Positions 12,409 to 23,399 of a stretch of 64,000 nucleotides of DNA are shown one piece after another. Origin of the DNA: Eurosta solidaginis (taxonomy: Eukaryota > Arthropoda > Insecta > Diptera > Tephritidae). The notes under the pieces are model-generated. The model made no database searches. It was given only the letters and a program-made list of their open reading frames with translations, and was not told where the DNA came from. The translations under genes were made by a program, and so were the position numbers. Within the stretch, counting starts at the first letter, position 1. Each line of letters begins with the position of its first letter. The DNA lies in contig NC_090321.1 in assembly GCF_040869045.1 (NCBI RefSeq), positions 72,697,183 to 72,761,182 of the forward strand, given 5' to 3'.

Positions 12409-12835
12409 TTGGGCGAAACATTTTTTCATGCTATCCTTCACTGTATATATCCACTTATTTTATAAATAGTTGTGTATATCAAAAAGGTAATTTAAACTTT
12501 TTTTACAGGAAATGAAACAATAAAGCTGGAAGCACAGAATTTTGATTTGAAGAAGGTTCCACCCTGGCGATGACTTGCTTAGTTACTTATGCTGACATTT
12601 TTCTTAATAATTGGAGTACATACATATCCACATATACATAGCTATGGATGCACTTGTTTTTATTCCAAAGATATGAGTTATTATATATATAGTTTACTTG
12701 TTATGTTTTATGTTTTGCAAGAGGCAAAAAAAAAGGAAGAAAATACAAAAATTCATTTAATGAATGTAATTTTAAGTAGAAGATATGCCTTTTCCATTTT
12801 ACCACACGTTTTCTTTTTAGTACATATGTATGTAC
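12409..12835. other. No recognised feature
   Basis: AT-rich DNA between a retrotransposon tail and a MITE. A 91-codon ORF at 12589-12864 has low-complexity composition and runs into the MITE, so I do not regard it as a gene. Confidence 0.4.
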
Positions 12836-13186
12836 TAGACTGGGTCGAAAAAAAAAGTTGCTAGTGTCCGCCCCTAAATTTGAAGATTATGTTGAGAGGG
12901 TTTCGGAAATTTTTGGTACAAGTTTGTTAGCTGACCTAATCATGTGAAAACGACTTCATAGCTTAAAATGACATTTAACAGAAATGTGAAGCTTCTCAAG
13001 GCCAAAATAATGGCATATCAATTTTAAAAATCGGACGTCAAAAAACAAAGTTACAACGAAAAAACCTTTTTGGCTGTATTTCGAAGGATCAAAAAAAAAA
13101 AATTCTGAAACCCTCTCAACATAATCTTTAAATTTAGGGGCGGACATTAGCAACCTTTTTTTTTGTATGGGGACCAACCCAGTCTA
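12836..13186. mobile_element. Short inverted-repeat element (MITE), TAGACTGGGT ends
   Basis: A 351-bp palindromic element. The left arm starts TAGACTGGGTCG and continues through a block ending in CCCTCTCAACATAATC-type sequence; the right arm is its reverse complement, with an extra 11 bases near the outer end. The arms are about 75-85 bp each. Its right end lies about 250 bp beyond the 3' end of the Rabaptin-like coding region. No transposase is encoded. The superfamily is uncertain; the flanking TA-rich sequence would fit a mariner-type element. Confidence 0.75.
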
Positions 13187-13438
13187 ATATGTACATATTT
13201 AAACGAAACTTTTTGTACGCACAAAAATTTATTTTCCCATTAAATGTAACTATATCGTTTAACAAACAAAACAAAATAATCACTTTCTAACGAAATTTTA
13301 CTTTGTGGTTTTTGACACACATACTTATGTAACTCTCAGACTCAAGCGAAATTAATTTCATTTTAGCATAACGTACGTACATATATGTATACATACTTAC
13401 TTATAAAATACACATAAATTAAATAGAACATTTGTTGC

Positions 13439-16400
13439 TTAGTTAGCCGGTAATGGCTCCTGACTAAAATAGGGTGCTGTATTTGGTGTTAAAAGTGTAT
13501 GGCAAATATCACAGACACGTACAATTTTTTTGCGTGGCCCAGACGGCACCGATTTCGTCAAACATTTGTCACAGTAAATATGCCCACAATGACGACAATG
13601 AATTTTTCGTTCTGTTACTGTGAAATACGTATTGCATGTGGGACAATTATCAACATCTTCGTCCTCTTGCCAACGCACTTCCGTATCGGATTTACGCAGT
13701 TTCTCTAATGACATCTAAAAGTTCGAGAAAATCAGTTATGTTTTAGTATTAAGCAAAGTGTGATGCAATCAAAATTAAATAGAAATACAAAGGATTAACG
13801 GTGCTGTATTACCCGAGCGTACCGGATCTGTATCCGGCAAAGGACCATCACATCGATAACACTCCCCAAAGCCTGCGGGGAGCAATCTTATCGATACAAC
13901 AACAACAACAACAACCACACAACCCCTTAATTAATTTGGTGTTTTAGTCGTCTCTTACGACAGGCATGCCTGCCGCGGATATATTTTAAGCCCCCTAACC
14001 CACTGGGGTACGGGGGTTATTGTTACGTACCTGCAAATTTTGCGATAATCTCACAAAATCCTTCTGTACTTGCTCACTGGTGGCTAAATCGTCTTGTAAA
14101 TTTTTGATTTTTGATTTATAGTCTGCATTCATTTTTGTCAGCTTCTCCTGAAAAAAGCAAACAAAGTAATTAACACTACAACAACAAATGCAAAAACATA
14201 TGATAATATTACAATAGTATCCTGCAGCTCAATAATTTCAACGCGAAACTTTGATATTTGTCTATTCAACTCAGTTTCTTTGCGCTCTAGCGTTGTTTTT
14301 GCTGTTTCATAATTTTGTATTGTCAAGAGATGTTCGGTCAAGCGATCCCTGAAATTATATTTTTAAATTTTTTTATGTATTGCATAGTGAGTTGAAAAAC
14401 AAAATACAAATGGCCAATTCCACCAAACCTTAGACTTACAGAGAAACATTTTTTTAACTTCAAAATTATTTTCTAGTACAGTTTGGAGTAAATATATATT
14501 AGCGTATCTAGATGTAGCCAAATAGGCCGAAAATATATGTTATGCGAATGGACAAAGACGCTTCGGCCAAGAAGATATTTCAATCGACACCCGGATTTTG
14601 ATGCAGAGGACAGAGCACCTCCACTAAGTTGGGAGAGGCAAGTGGAGGAAGACTGGACATCCCTTGGCGTTTGTATTTTTCTTGTAGATGTATGGTCCTT
14701 TTCCGGATATTAATCCGTTATGTTCCGAAAAATAGCACCACTAAGGTATTAGCCCAAACATTTCGGGAACGATTTAATATGACCACGTTGAATCTTCTAA
14801 GTCATCCAACCTCTTCCTTCCGTGAGGAGTTTGGGATCAGCAGAGCCTCGCCTGCTAAATGAATAGGATTAGCCAATCGGGGGTGAGGTTGATAATTGGG
14901 TTATATATATTATATAGAAGTTATAAATTGCGCTGGCAGTCCCTTGAAAGGGTTGCGCTACTCAGCACTTTTAATCCCACCTACCTTGGTGATTCCAATT
15001 GGTGTCAATTATCGCGAAACAGGGAGGGCTGGTGTGACTTTTTACAAAACGGCCAAAATCGCTGCGGCGTTTAAGCGTCAATTAATAACGATGATGCAAA
15101 GCTTATACCTATTTCTTCGTATCGACCAAACCAACCCGTATTTGCACTGCAAATCAAAATATTGAAGCATACATTTAGGCGTTATTGTTAAAATGGAATG
15201 TTTTGTTCGATTAAGAGGGCTGCAACACATCCAGAAGGACGTTTTAAAAACTCCATGTTTTAAACAAAGTTTACAGTTAAAAACATAGCATAACAAAGGC
15301 TTGCACCAATTCAATTTTCATTTATATATGTACATGTACATATAGGGAACAAAACCACTGCCAAGAGTCGGACATGAGTAAAAAACACTTTCCTACAGTA
15401 TTTCGATATTGTTTTTTTATTTGCGGCCGCCGTGGTGTGATGGTAGCGTGCTCTGCCTACCACACAGAATATCCTGAGTTCGATTCCACGGAAAAGCAAC
15501 ACAAAGCATTTAGAAAGGTTTTTAAATTAGAAAATTTTTTCTAAGCGGGGTCGCCATTCGGCGATTTGGCAAATACTCCGAGTGTATTTCTGCCATGAAA
15601 AGCTTCTCAGTGAAAACTCATCTGCCTTGCAGATTCTTTCGGAGTGGGCTTAGGAAGCGCACGGCCAATTGTAGGAAAAATTAAAAGGAGCTCGACGAAA
15701 ATTGAAAAGAAGCTTGGCCTAAAATCTCTTCGAAGGTTACCGCGCCTTGCACTTATTTTTTTTTTTTTTTTCGAGAGACCTGAGCCCAGGGCCTTCAGTG
15801 TACATAATTTTAAAAAAGTATACATATATGTTCAGCAACTACATATTAAACCGTATAAAATAAAGTCTAAGGCCCATTTCTAGAACGGCAAGTTTTTTTT
15901 AACACGGAGTTGGCTGCTCATGAGGGGTGGAACTCATACAATTTTGAAACATTTTCAAATTAACTCTGAATTCAGAAGTTTTGCAAGTGGGCCTAATGGC
16001 ATTTTCTTTAGGGTTTAGTTTCCGGGTAAAAACATATTGTCAGAACAAGGTTTGTCAATTCAGGTTAAGTGTGTAGCTAACATGAAAAAATGGCTATCAG
16101 CTTCTTTGTAATTGGCTAACAGTATGCTGCCGTGCATATTAGAGAGGTGGTGAGGTTCACTTACTGCCTTTTAGGAAGTTTATTATCAATAACACATTAA
16201 CTAAGCAAATACTCATTTAAAATTTATGTTGAAAGCAAGGCGAATTCAGTAGAGGTGGTGTTATCCCAACAGCTGATTGCTTCTTGTTGATAATTTTCCA
16301 TACAAAGCCTTGTACAACAGTATGTCAGTTAATCGAAATCAATGAAAATTTTCTTTTGACTTGACATTCTTCTGCACGGCGAATTGGTTGAATTCGCTTT

Positions 16401-18421
16401 TCCACCATCTGGTATGGATTCGCCTTTGTTGAAAGATAGGTTGATGTTTACTTGAAAAATATACAATTTTGTTGTGTTTATACCCATATACATATGTAAT
16501 ATTGCTAATAGAAAATTCTCGTAATGTGTTTTGAATTCGAAATCAAAACAAGACAGCCTATAAAATTTTTGTGATTGTAGCAGCATAAGTGTGACAAGAA
16601 AATATTTTAATTTTGGTACGTTCGATTATGGAATACAAAAACAAAAACGTCTAAACAGCAATATATCGGCACTCTGATGTTTGCGAATGTACCTAGCCTT
16701 TTGTAGCAATATAAGAGTATTACATACATATATGCTTATACCTTTCGTACTATATAATATATTTCGTCTACTTACTGCCACGACTTATTATCTGCTTGCA
16801 TCTTTTTCTTATATGCTAAACGCTCATTGTTGCTCTTGTCTAATTGGTCGCGTAAAATTTGAATTTCATCTAACGATGTTACGCATTTTTTGCGCTCAAA
16901 TTCGCTGCTAACGCGTGCTTGTATTAGATCACTTTGTTGTTGTAATATTAACTCCTGCAACTCTTCAACAGTATTTGGTAAATTAATTTCTTGATTTTCG
17001 ATTACTTCTGAAGATGCCAAATAACGCCCCGATAGAAAGTCATTATCGGCTTGCAAAGTTTCTAATTGTTTATTCACACGTTCACGTTCGTCTGTGACAC
17101 GTTGTAGCTGTCGCATTACTTCCTCTTTGGTATCAAGAAATTTTTGTTGTAACTCCAATAATTGCTCTTCATTCGATTTTACCTGTTCACGTAATTTGTG
17201 TACTTCTGTTTTATGCGCCTCGCGTCGCTCTTGCCATTGATCTTCCAAATCTTTACGTAATGCCGCCTCTTTTTGTAAGTCTTCGCGCGACATTGCGATG
17301 GCTTTTTGCATAGTATTTATTGTTGCTAAATCTTCATTACTTTTTGCTTGTAATTCTTGCAGTTTAATTTCATACTGTGAGCAAGCATCACATGTAAGAG
17401 TGTTGATATCTGTGGAAGTTGACTTATTAATGACGAATTCCCTCTTTAGAGGAGACTCGTTTTCTGTTGATGTTGACACAGTTGTTGCTGCTGCTGCAGT
17501 CGTTCCTTGGATTTGTAATTTTTCATCCGTTTCGCGTAATTTTATCTTTAACGCTTCCATTTCTTCTTGCAGTTGCACCACTATAGAACGTAAAACTTCT
17601 GCATCCTCTTGTGCCTAAATGTATACATTTATTTTTTTAATCGAAATCTTTTGTGTTACATACACATGTTTACTTACATAGTCTTTTTTACCGCTTTTAA
17701 TTTTGTTAATATCATCAATACTTTCGTGCTGACTTAAACTATTGGATAACACTATTCCAGCGGAATCACCACCGAATTTGCGCAAAGTTTTTTTAACTTG
17801 ACTCAACATTTGTTGTGGCGCCAGTCCACTAGTCTCCGTATGTTGCTGTTGTTGCGCATTGTCGCGAAGTTCACGGTTCTCATGCCATATACGGGTATTT
17901 TCTTCTTTCATACGTTCAAGTTCAGCCTTCAATATTGTTGATTCTTCTATTGTATCTGAATTTTGAAAAATAAAATGCATTACTAAGTATTATGATTGAA
18001 CTAAATAAAGCTGCACCTTGAACTAATTGCTGTAGCGATGAGATTTCTTCTTGAGCTTTTATTTCTTTCAGATGTAGCTCATTTTCTGACTTCAAATCGG
18101 CCACCACAAACTGGCTCCTTAGCTCGTCCAGTTCGCGTATCAAGTTTTTTCGATCTGCATGACATTTTGTCAATTCGGTCTCTTTTTGCAAATACAGTTC
18201 TTTCAATTTAGCTCGTTGCGCATTAAATTCATTTTGCATTTTTCGTTTCGCTTCTTGTAGACTACCGACCAGCTGTTGCAAATTTTCTAAACCAAAGAAA
18301 ATCACAAGCGATCAATAAAGATGTATATTAAAAAAAACACTAAATACATATATTTACCACCATCGTTCACTGCCTCCGCCACAGCGGAGGTAGTGGGCGT
18401 GTCACTTTCTCTTCCTTCCAT
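13439..18421 (-). CDS. Rbpn-5: Rabaptin-5-like Rab effector with C-terminal FYVE finger
   Basis: A coiled-coil effector of endosomal Rab GTPases. Coding exons (minus strand): 18421-18358, 18286-18017, 17955-17678, 17614-16776, 14348-14213, 14147-14031 and 13714-13439. All junctions have GT/AG and keep frame, giving 659 residues. Exons 2-6 are heptad-rich coiled coil. A CDACSQYE segment in exon 4 and the SEQVQKDFVRLSQNLQ segment across exon 6 resemble vertebrate Rabaptin-5. The last exon is a FYVE finger (about residues 569-659): WQED, four CxxC pairs and RVC are present, but the basic motif reads RKIHCRHCG, with Ile in place of one His, so PI3P binding could be altered. Vertebrate RABEP1 lacks this finger; I recall that the Drosophila homologue has one. 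Introns 4 (2427 bp) and 6 (316 bp) carry repeats, while the others are 61-71 bp. Confidence 0.9.
13800..14018. repeat. Interspersed repeat A, rearranged copy in intron 6 of the Rabaptin gene
   Basis: Two blocks are shared with the copy at 35188-35432: one around GATGGTCC / ATCGATAACAC followed by a CAA run, and one with GTCTCTTACGACAGGCAT...CCCGCTGGGG-type sequence. Here the first block is inverted relative to the second, compared with 35188-35432. It lies between the splice sites at 14031 and 13714 and accounts for most of the intron. Confidence 0.65.
14590..15010 (+). repeat. Interspersed repeat A, copy in intron 4 of the Rabaptin gene
   Basis: The part 14880-14985 aligns with 35291-35372 (GTGAGGTT, ATTGCGCTGGCA, GGGTTGCG). 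The rest (14590-14880) has no second copy in the window but resembles the middle of the same repeat as I remember it from fly genomes. It has no coding capacity and is probably a short non-autonomous retroelement. Confidence 0.5.
15424..15771 (+). mobile_element. tRNA-derived SINE in intron 4 of the Rabaptin gene
   Basis: The head has an RNA polymerase III A box (TGGTGTGATGG, 15433-15443) and a B box (AGTTCGATTCC, 15477-15487) spaced as in tRNA genes, followed by a tRNA-unrelated body and a T-rich tail (about 15755-15771). It is inserted antisense to the host gene. The tRNA part cannot fold as a functional tRNA with matching acceptor ends, so I call it a SINE. A second, antisense fragment is at 1216-1335. 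The body motifs match a SINE I remember from tephritid flies. Confidence 0.82.
15868..15995. mobile_element. Possible small MITE in intron 4
   Basis: AGGCCCATTTCTAGAA at the left and its imperfect reverse complement ending GTGGGCCT at the right bound about 127 bp. Arms are short (about 16 bp with mismatches) and there is no second copy in the window. Confidence 0.35.
16237..16426. mobile_element. Small MITE with AAGGCGAAT ends in intron 4
   Basis: Inverted ends AAGGCGAATTC and GGATTCGCCTT, continued by AGGTGG / CCACCAT blocks, enclose about 190 bp. The pairing supports a MITE, but there is no target duplication I can prove and no second copy here. Confidence 0.5.
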
Positions 18422-18567
18422 TTCAAACCAAACTTGGCACGTTTAGATTAAATTACTTTTGCACCTGAATAAAAATTATAAACTTTCTTCTTCTTCCATG
18501 TGATAAGGTTAAAAAATAGTTTTAGAAATTAGTATTGCCAACACAATACAAAATTGAAAGCCTAAAA

Positions 18568-18618
18568 GCCGCGGCACAATGAAAATTTTCAAACAGATGC
18601 GTTTAACACAAGCTTATG
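18568..18618 (+). mobile_element. Terminal fragment of the MITE family at 40555-41889
   Basis: The terminal-arm sequence (GGCACAATGA...GTTTAACACAAGCTTATGCATTCC pattern) matches the left ends at 40555 and 41357. The rest of the element is absent. It lies just upstream of the Rabaptin-like gene. Confidence 0.65.
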
Positions 18619-18648
18619 CATTCCAGCGAAGAGAATAGATATATCACT

Positions 18649-18775
18649 CCTCGTGTTCCAATGGTACATGAACCAGATCTGGATAGACATTTAACATGCA
18701 AATGCAACAAAAATGTGAAGCATATGGATATAAATCTCTATCCGTATCTGGTTCATGTACCATTAGAACACGAGG
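18649..18775. repeat. Small palindrome with 38-bp arms
   Basis: Arms 18649-18686 and 18738-18775 are inverted copies with about three mismatches (CCTCGTGTTC outer ends, ATGGTACATGAACCAGAT inside), around a 51-bp centre. It is probably a very short MITE, about 230 bp upstream of the Rabaptin-like start codon. Confidence 0.65.
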
Positions 18776-18952
18776 TCTGTTATTATTAGATTTTTTCAAG
18801 TATTTAAACTATGTTCAAACAGAAAAATAAATTGAGACAATTTCGATTTACATTGAGTGGTGTGCATACAACTCAATTTAGCTTAAGCTGCCGGGCAACG
18901 CACAAATTTGCTTGATGGTTACCATAGCAACGAGTAGTTGTGTGCGTATCAG

Positions 18953-18965
18953 GCGATGTCGTGCT
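18953..18965. repeat. Target-site duplication, 3' side of jockey-like element
   Basis: GCGATGTCGTGCT occurs here and at 23254-23266, bounding the element exactly. Confidence 0.85.
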
Positions 18966-19022
18966 GTTGTTGTTGTTGTTGTTGTTGTAGCAATGCTCGC
19001 CCCACCTAATAGCCGCGACCGA

Positions 19023-22000
19023 TCACAAATTGTCATCAATATCCTCTAACGGGAATCCAAGGAAACTTGCCGTTTCAACAGGGGTGGACCATAAGGAAAG
19101 GGGTGTTAGAGGCGTTGGTTCCACATTACAATTAAAGAGATGGTTGGTGTCATGTGGGGACACATTGCAAGCGGGGCATACATTTTGTATGTCGGGGTTG
19201 ATTCTGGATAGGTAAGAGTTTAACCTGTTACAGTATCCAGAACTAAGTTGAGCAAGAGTGACACGCGTTTCCCTGGGGAGTATGCGTTCCTCTTCCGCGA
19301 GTTCTGGATATTTTTCTTCAAGTACTGGATTCACCGGGCAATTCCCGACATAAAGGTCCGACGCCTGTCTATGGAGTTCACCAAGGACCTGCTTGTGTTT
19401 TTCCGCTTCATACGGCTGGCTTCTCAGGTGCCGTATTTCCTCAAAATGCTTACGGAGATGACTCCTTAGGCCCCTAGGCGGTGCTGGTTCGTCAATCAGA
19501 TGTCTGTTGGGATGCCCAGGTTTCTGGGTATTCAACAGAAACTGTTTGGTCAGCATCTCATTTCTCTCCCTGATGGGGAGTATTCTCGCCTCATTATGCA
19601 GATGGTGTTCTGGGGACATAAAGCTGGAGACATTGGTGCTTTATCGGTAACCGTATCGGTAACCTTATAACAGCTGATTCGACCAACCTTATGAGAATCA
19701 ATGCAATCGATTATTGGTGCCGCTAAGGTCGTAACCGTATCGTAGCCAACCAATTGGGTTTTGGTTTCCGTCGTAACGATAAACAGCTGATTACGATAGG
19801 GATACGGATACAGCGATACGCCATACGGCACCAATGACTCCAGCTTAAGAAGACAGCCCGTGGCGATTCTGAGAGCAGTATTTTGGCAGGCCTGTAGTTT
19901 CTTCCAGTGGGTGGTTTTTAGGCTTGGCGACCATATGGGTGCGCGTAGCACGTAATCGGCTGGCTAATTACTTTGTATGTGGTCAAGAGCGTTTCTTTAT
20001 CTTTTCCCCAGGTACTGCCAGCAAGGGATTTAGGATTTTATTACGGCTCTGAATTCTTGGAACAATTGCGGTTGCGTGCGCACCAAAATGTAGATCCTGA
20101 TCAAACGTCACACCTAAGATTTTGGGGTGTAGGACAGTCGGTAGCGTAGTGCCATCGACGTGGATGTTCAATATGGTCGACATTTGGGGCGTCCATGTTG
20201 TAAATAAGGTCGCGGAAGATTTAGTCGGTGACAATGCCAGGTTTCGCGAGGCGAAAAAACTGGAGAGATCAGGGAGATAGCCGTTTATTTTATTGCATAG
20301 CTCATCGATCTCTGGGCCTGGGCCTGTGGCCATTATTGTGCAGTCATCGGCGTAGGAAACGATTGTGTCTCCTTCCGGTGGTGAAGGTAGCTTAGATATG
20401 TAGAAATTAAACAAAAGTGGGGATAGGACACCACCCTGTGGCACCCCTTGTTTAATTCTCCTTGGTTTTGATGTTTCGTTTCTAAATTGCACCCATGCCT
20501 GCCGACCACCCAGATAATTTGCGGTCCACATTTTAAGACATGGGGGAAGGGTAGACCCTTCCAGGTCTTGCAGTAACGAGCCATGGTTGACCGTATCAAA
20601 AGCTTTTGATAGGTCTAGCGCTACAAGTACTGTTCTATGGTGGGGGTATTGATTCAAACCGCAATTTATCTGGGTGCTAATGACATTTAGCGCGGAGGTA
20701 GTGCTATGGAGTTTTCTGAAGCCATGCTGATGAGGGGATAGCTGCAAATGTGCTTGGAAATAAGGGAGCAAAATGGCTTCAAGCGTCTTTGCCACTGGCG
20801 ATAGGAGAGATATCGGACGATATGACTCACCTACGTTAGCTGGTTTCCCAGGCTTTAGTAGCGGGACCACCTTGGCCATTTTCCATTTCTCGGGTATGAC
20901 AAAGGTGGAAAGAGACAGGTTGAAGACATGCGCTAAATATTTGAAACCCTCTTTCCCTAGGTTTTTAAGCATCGGCATGGCTATGCCGTCTGGGCCCACT
21001 GCTTTGGATGGTTTAGCGCGACCAATGGCGTCCTCAACCCCTCTAGCGGTGATGGTGATTGGTGACGCGCTGAATTTGTGTTTATGTGCGTGTCTATTGG
21101 CTCTCCGTCTATCTTTGTCGACCGTAGGATGCATTATATATTGTCGGCAGAAAGCGCTCGCGCATTTTTTCGCATCCGACAGCACCTTATCGCCAAAGGC
21201 GCTGGATACTTTGTCTTTGTGCTTAGTCGGATTCGATAGGGACTTTACGGTGAACCAAAGTTTACCTACACCGGTAGAGAGGTTACAACCTCTTAGGTGC
21301 TCTTCCCATTTCGCCCGCTTGTGTTCGTCCACAAGCAATCTGATTCGTTGGTTTATATCCCTTATTTGGGGGTCGCCTGGATCAAGCTGTGTTATAAGGT
21401 CGCGTTCCCTCGCTAAGCTCGCGGCCTCCGCCGGGAAGTGGGGCCGGATTTCGGGAATTCTCCCGGCGGGAATGAAATGTGCCAAGGCGGATTCAATGAC
21501 CTTACGGAAGGCACGCTCCCCTTGGCGGGCATCAGTCGGGATAAGGAGGGCAGCAAAGCTGCTGTCTGTTGCAGATTTATATTCTTCCCACTTTCCTTTT
21601 TTGAAGTTTATGAAAGTGCGTTTTTCGGTGACGATGAAGTCGGCGGTACGCTCGAACGAAATAAGTATGGGCAGGTGGTCGGATGCCAATGTTACCATCG
21701 GCTGCCAGTTGACGCAGTTTACGAGTTCTGCGCTCACGATTGAGATATCTGGCGAGCTATGACAGCTTCCTACCATACGTGTGGGGGCGTCTCCGTTTAT
21801 TGTGCAGAACGTCGTTTCGTCTATTTGATCCGCCAACATCTCACCCCTACTGTCCGCCCGCAAGTTTGAATGCCATAGGTCGTGATGGGCATTGAAATCG
21901 CCTAAGATAATGCGATTGTTGCCAGTGAGTAAGGCCTCGATATTAGGGCGGTATCCACTGGGGCAACAGGTGACAGGAGGGATGTAGATGTTGATGATTT

Positions 22001-22958
22001 CTAGATTTGCATCGCCTGACCGGACAGATAGGCCTTGACGTTCTATGACATTGTCCCTGCGGTCGATGCCAGGATCAAATATATGATATTGCACAGAGTG
22101 GTGTATAATAAACGCGAGGCCGCCTCCATTTCCGCTCTCGCGGTCCTTCCTGTGGACATTATACCCAGAGCAGGTCTGCAATGCAGATCTCGCTGTGAGT
22201 TTAGTCTCTTGAATCGCAGCAATGCGGATGTTGTGCCGCTTCATGAAATCGACTATCTCCGTAATCTTCCCAGTTAGTCCATTACAGTTTAACTGCAGAA
22301 TTCTGAAGTGCATGAGGGGTGACGCCGCAACTCTAGGGGTAAGTGACGGGTGACTACGCCTAAGTTGTGGAAGGCCAGGACGCAATTGCTGTTGTGGCCT
22401 TGGGACTGGGCGCCCTTGAGCAAGCATTGGGGTACCCGGATGATTTGGGTTTGCAACCTGGCAACATGGCGCGATGAAACCCGTCGAGGGGTTGCCGTCG
22501 CGGAGACCAGAACATCTAGGAAAGTGGCACCACCCAAGGCAGGAGCTGCATTGAGCGGATGTCGCAAACCTATATATTCTGTGCTGGCAGACGGTGCAAA
22601 CGGAGGCAGGGACTAAGAGTCTGTTTCCCTGACCTGCACGATTGCTGCCAGAAAAGAGGGGGGGAGAAGAAGACGGGGGCAGGGGCTGATGCTCAGCATT
22701 GCTACCAGCTCTACTACGAAGGTAGTAGTTATGAGTGGTATCAGCTGTTTGAGTTGTTGGCGCCGTGGGGCGCGAGCAGCAGCGGGTACTTGTTGTGGCT
22801 TGCTGAGCAGCGAGGCTGCTGGAAGGTAGTGGGGATACGCTTAGGCGTAGACTACGGGACGCCCTTGGGCGTGAGCAGCAAGGAGCCAAGAAAGATTTAT
22901 AAAAGTTACGTGGACGTCGGGTTTTGGGATCAAGCCCAGAACAACCTGTCCGAGGCAA
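19023..22958 (-). pseudogene. Jockey-like polyprotein (PHD-like finger, endonuclease, reverse transcriptase), frameshifted
   Basis: The open part (22958-19983, 991 codons) begins with a Pro/Ser/Arg-rich stretch and a Cys/His finger (CTVCQHR..CSSCLGWCH). The endonuclease follows from about residue 217 (RILQLNCNGL, QETK, GDFNAHHDLW, SDHLPI). The reverse transcriptase has VGPDG, YRPISLLS, QGVPQGGVLSPLLF and YADD near residue 868. Coding is then lost by a frameshift near 20030, where the other copies continue in register, and by another near 19945. Next comes the MITE insertion. The C-terminal part resumes at 19619-19023 with a finger (CPACNVSPHDTNHLFNC). The original protein probably had about 1240 residues. 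This copy cannot make the complete protein. Confidence 0.85.
19622..19845. mobile_element. MITE family 1 inserted in the jockey-like element (TAA duplication)
   Basis: A 224-bp element with ends AGCTGGAGACATTGGTGC and GCACCAATGACTCCAGCT, flanked by TAA at 19619-19621 and 19846-19848. The jockey-like copy at 11060-11070 has the uninterrupted sequence with a single TAA, which proves the insertion and the 3-bp duplication. Related copies: 59471-59695 and parts of 58420-59456. The TAA duplication fits PIF/Harbinger-type transposition. Confidence 0.88.
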
Positions 22959-23253
22959 CCATCCCTTGCACGAGACACACTGAACAGAGTATGACCGTCC
23001 TAAAAAGATTCTTTTCTGGCAAATGCAGCAAAACCATTTCTCAGGACCGGGGTCAGGAGACGGACCCGGATTGGGTTCGATACCTTCCCGGAGTAAGAGA
23101 ATATGTAGCAGTCCTGCTGCAAGGAGCTGCTAAGAGGATGACAATTTGTGGGAGGGACGAAACAAATTAAATGGGGTCACACTGAAATGACAGTCCTTGG
23201 TCGGGAAAAATCCCGAGTCGCTCCGGTACATAGAACCGACTGCCTTGGGAAGC

Positions 23254-23266
23254 GCGATGTCGTGCT
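23254..23266. repeat. Target-site duplication, 5' side of jockey-like element
   Basis: Second copy of GCGATGTCGTGCT, pairing with 18953-18965. Confidence 0.85.
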
Positions 23267-23399
23267 CACACGTACTTGTTTCCGGCTGCGCGTTGATTAA
23301 AATCAAAATTTTTAGATTTTTTCGCTTGACAGCTGGTCAATTTGATCGTGGCCGACGTGGTTGACAACCATTATTGTGTTAGTTTTGTGAGAACGTGCA

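Larger units (their letters stand above)
18966..23253 (-). mobile_element. Full-length jockey-like non-LTR retrotransposon
   Basis: A 4.29-kb element on the minus strand between perfect 13-bp duplications. Its 5' leader runs 23253-22959, one long ORF follows, and it ends with a TGA at 19023-19025 and a CAA-type tail (read as TTG repeats at 18966-18988). It carries a nested 224-bp MITE at 19622-19845. I call it jockey-like from the endonuclease and reverse transcriptase; the PHD-like finger at the N-terminus and the Cys/His finger at the C-terminus leave the exact clade open. Other copies: 10197-11660, 11677-12408, 48125-48165 and 63671-64000. Confidence 0.88.

Noticed and set aside
15424..15495. 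tRNA gene
   Set aside because: A and B boxes are present but the acceptor stem does not pair and the sequence continues into a SINE body.
20773..21762. 329-codon plus-strand ORF opposite the jockey-like polyprotein
   Set aside because: It is the antisense shadow of the endonuclease and reverse transcriptase region and has no domain of its own.
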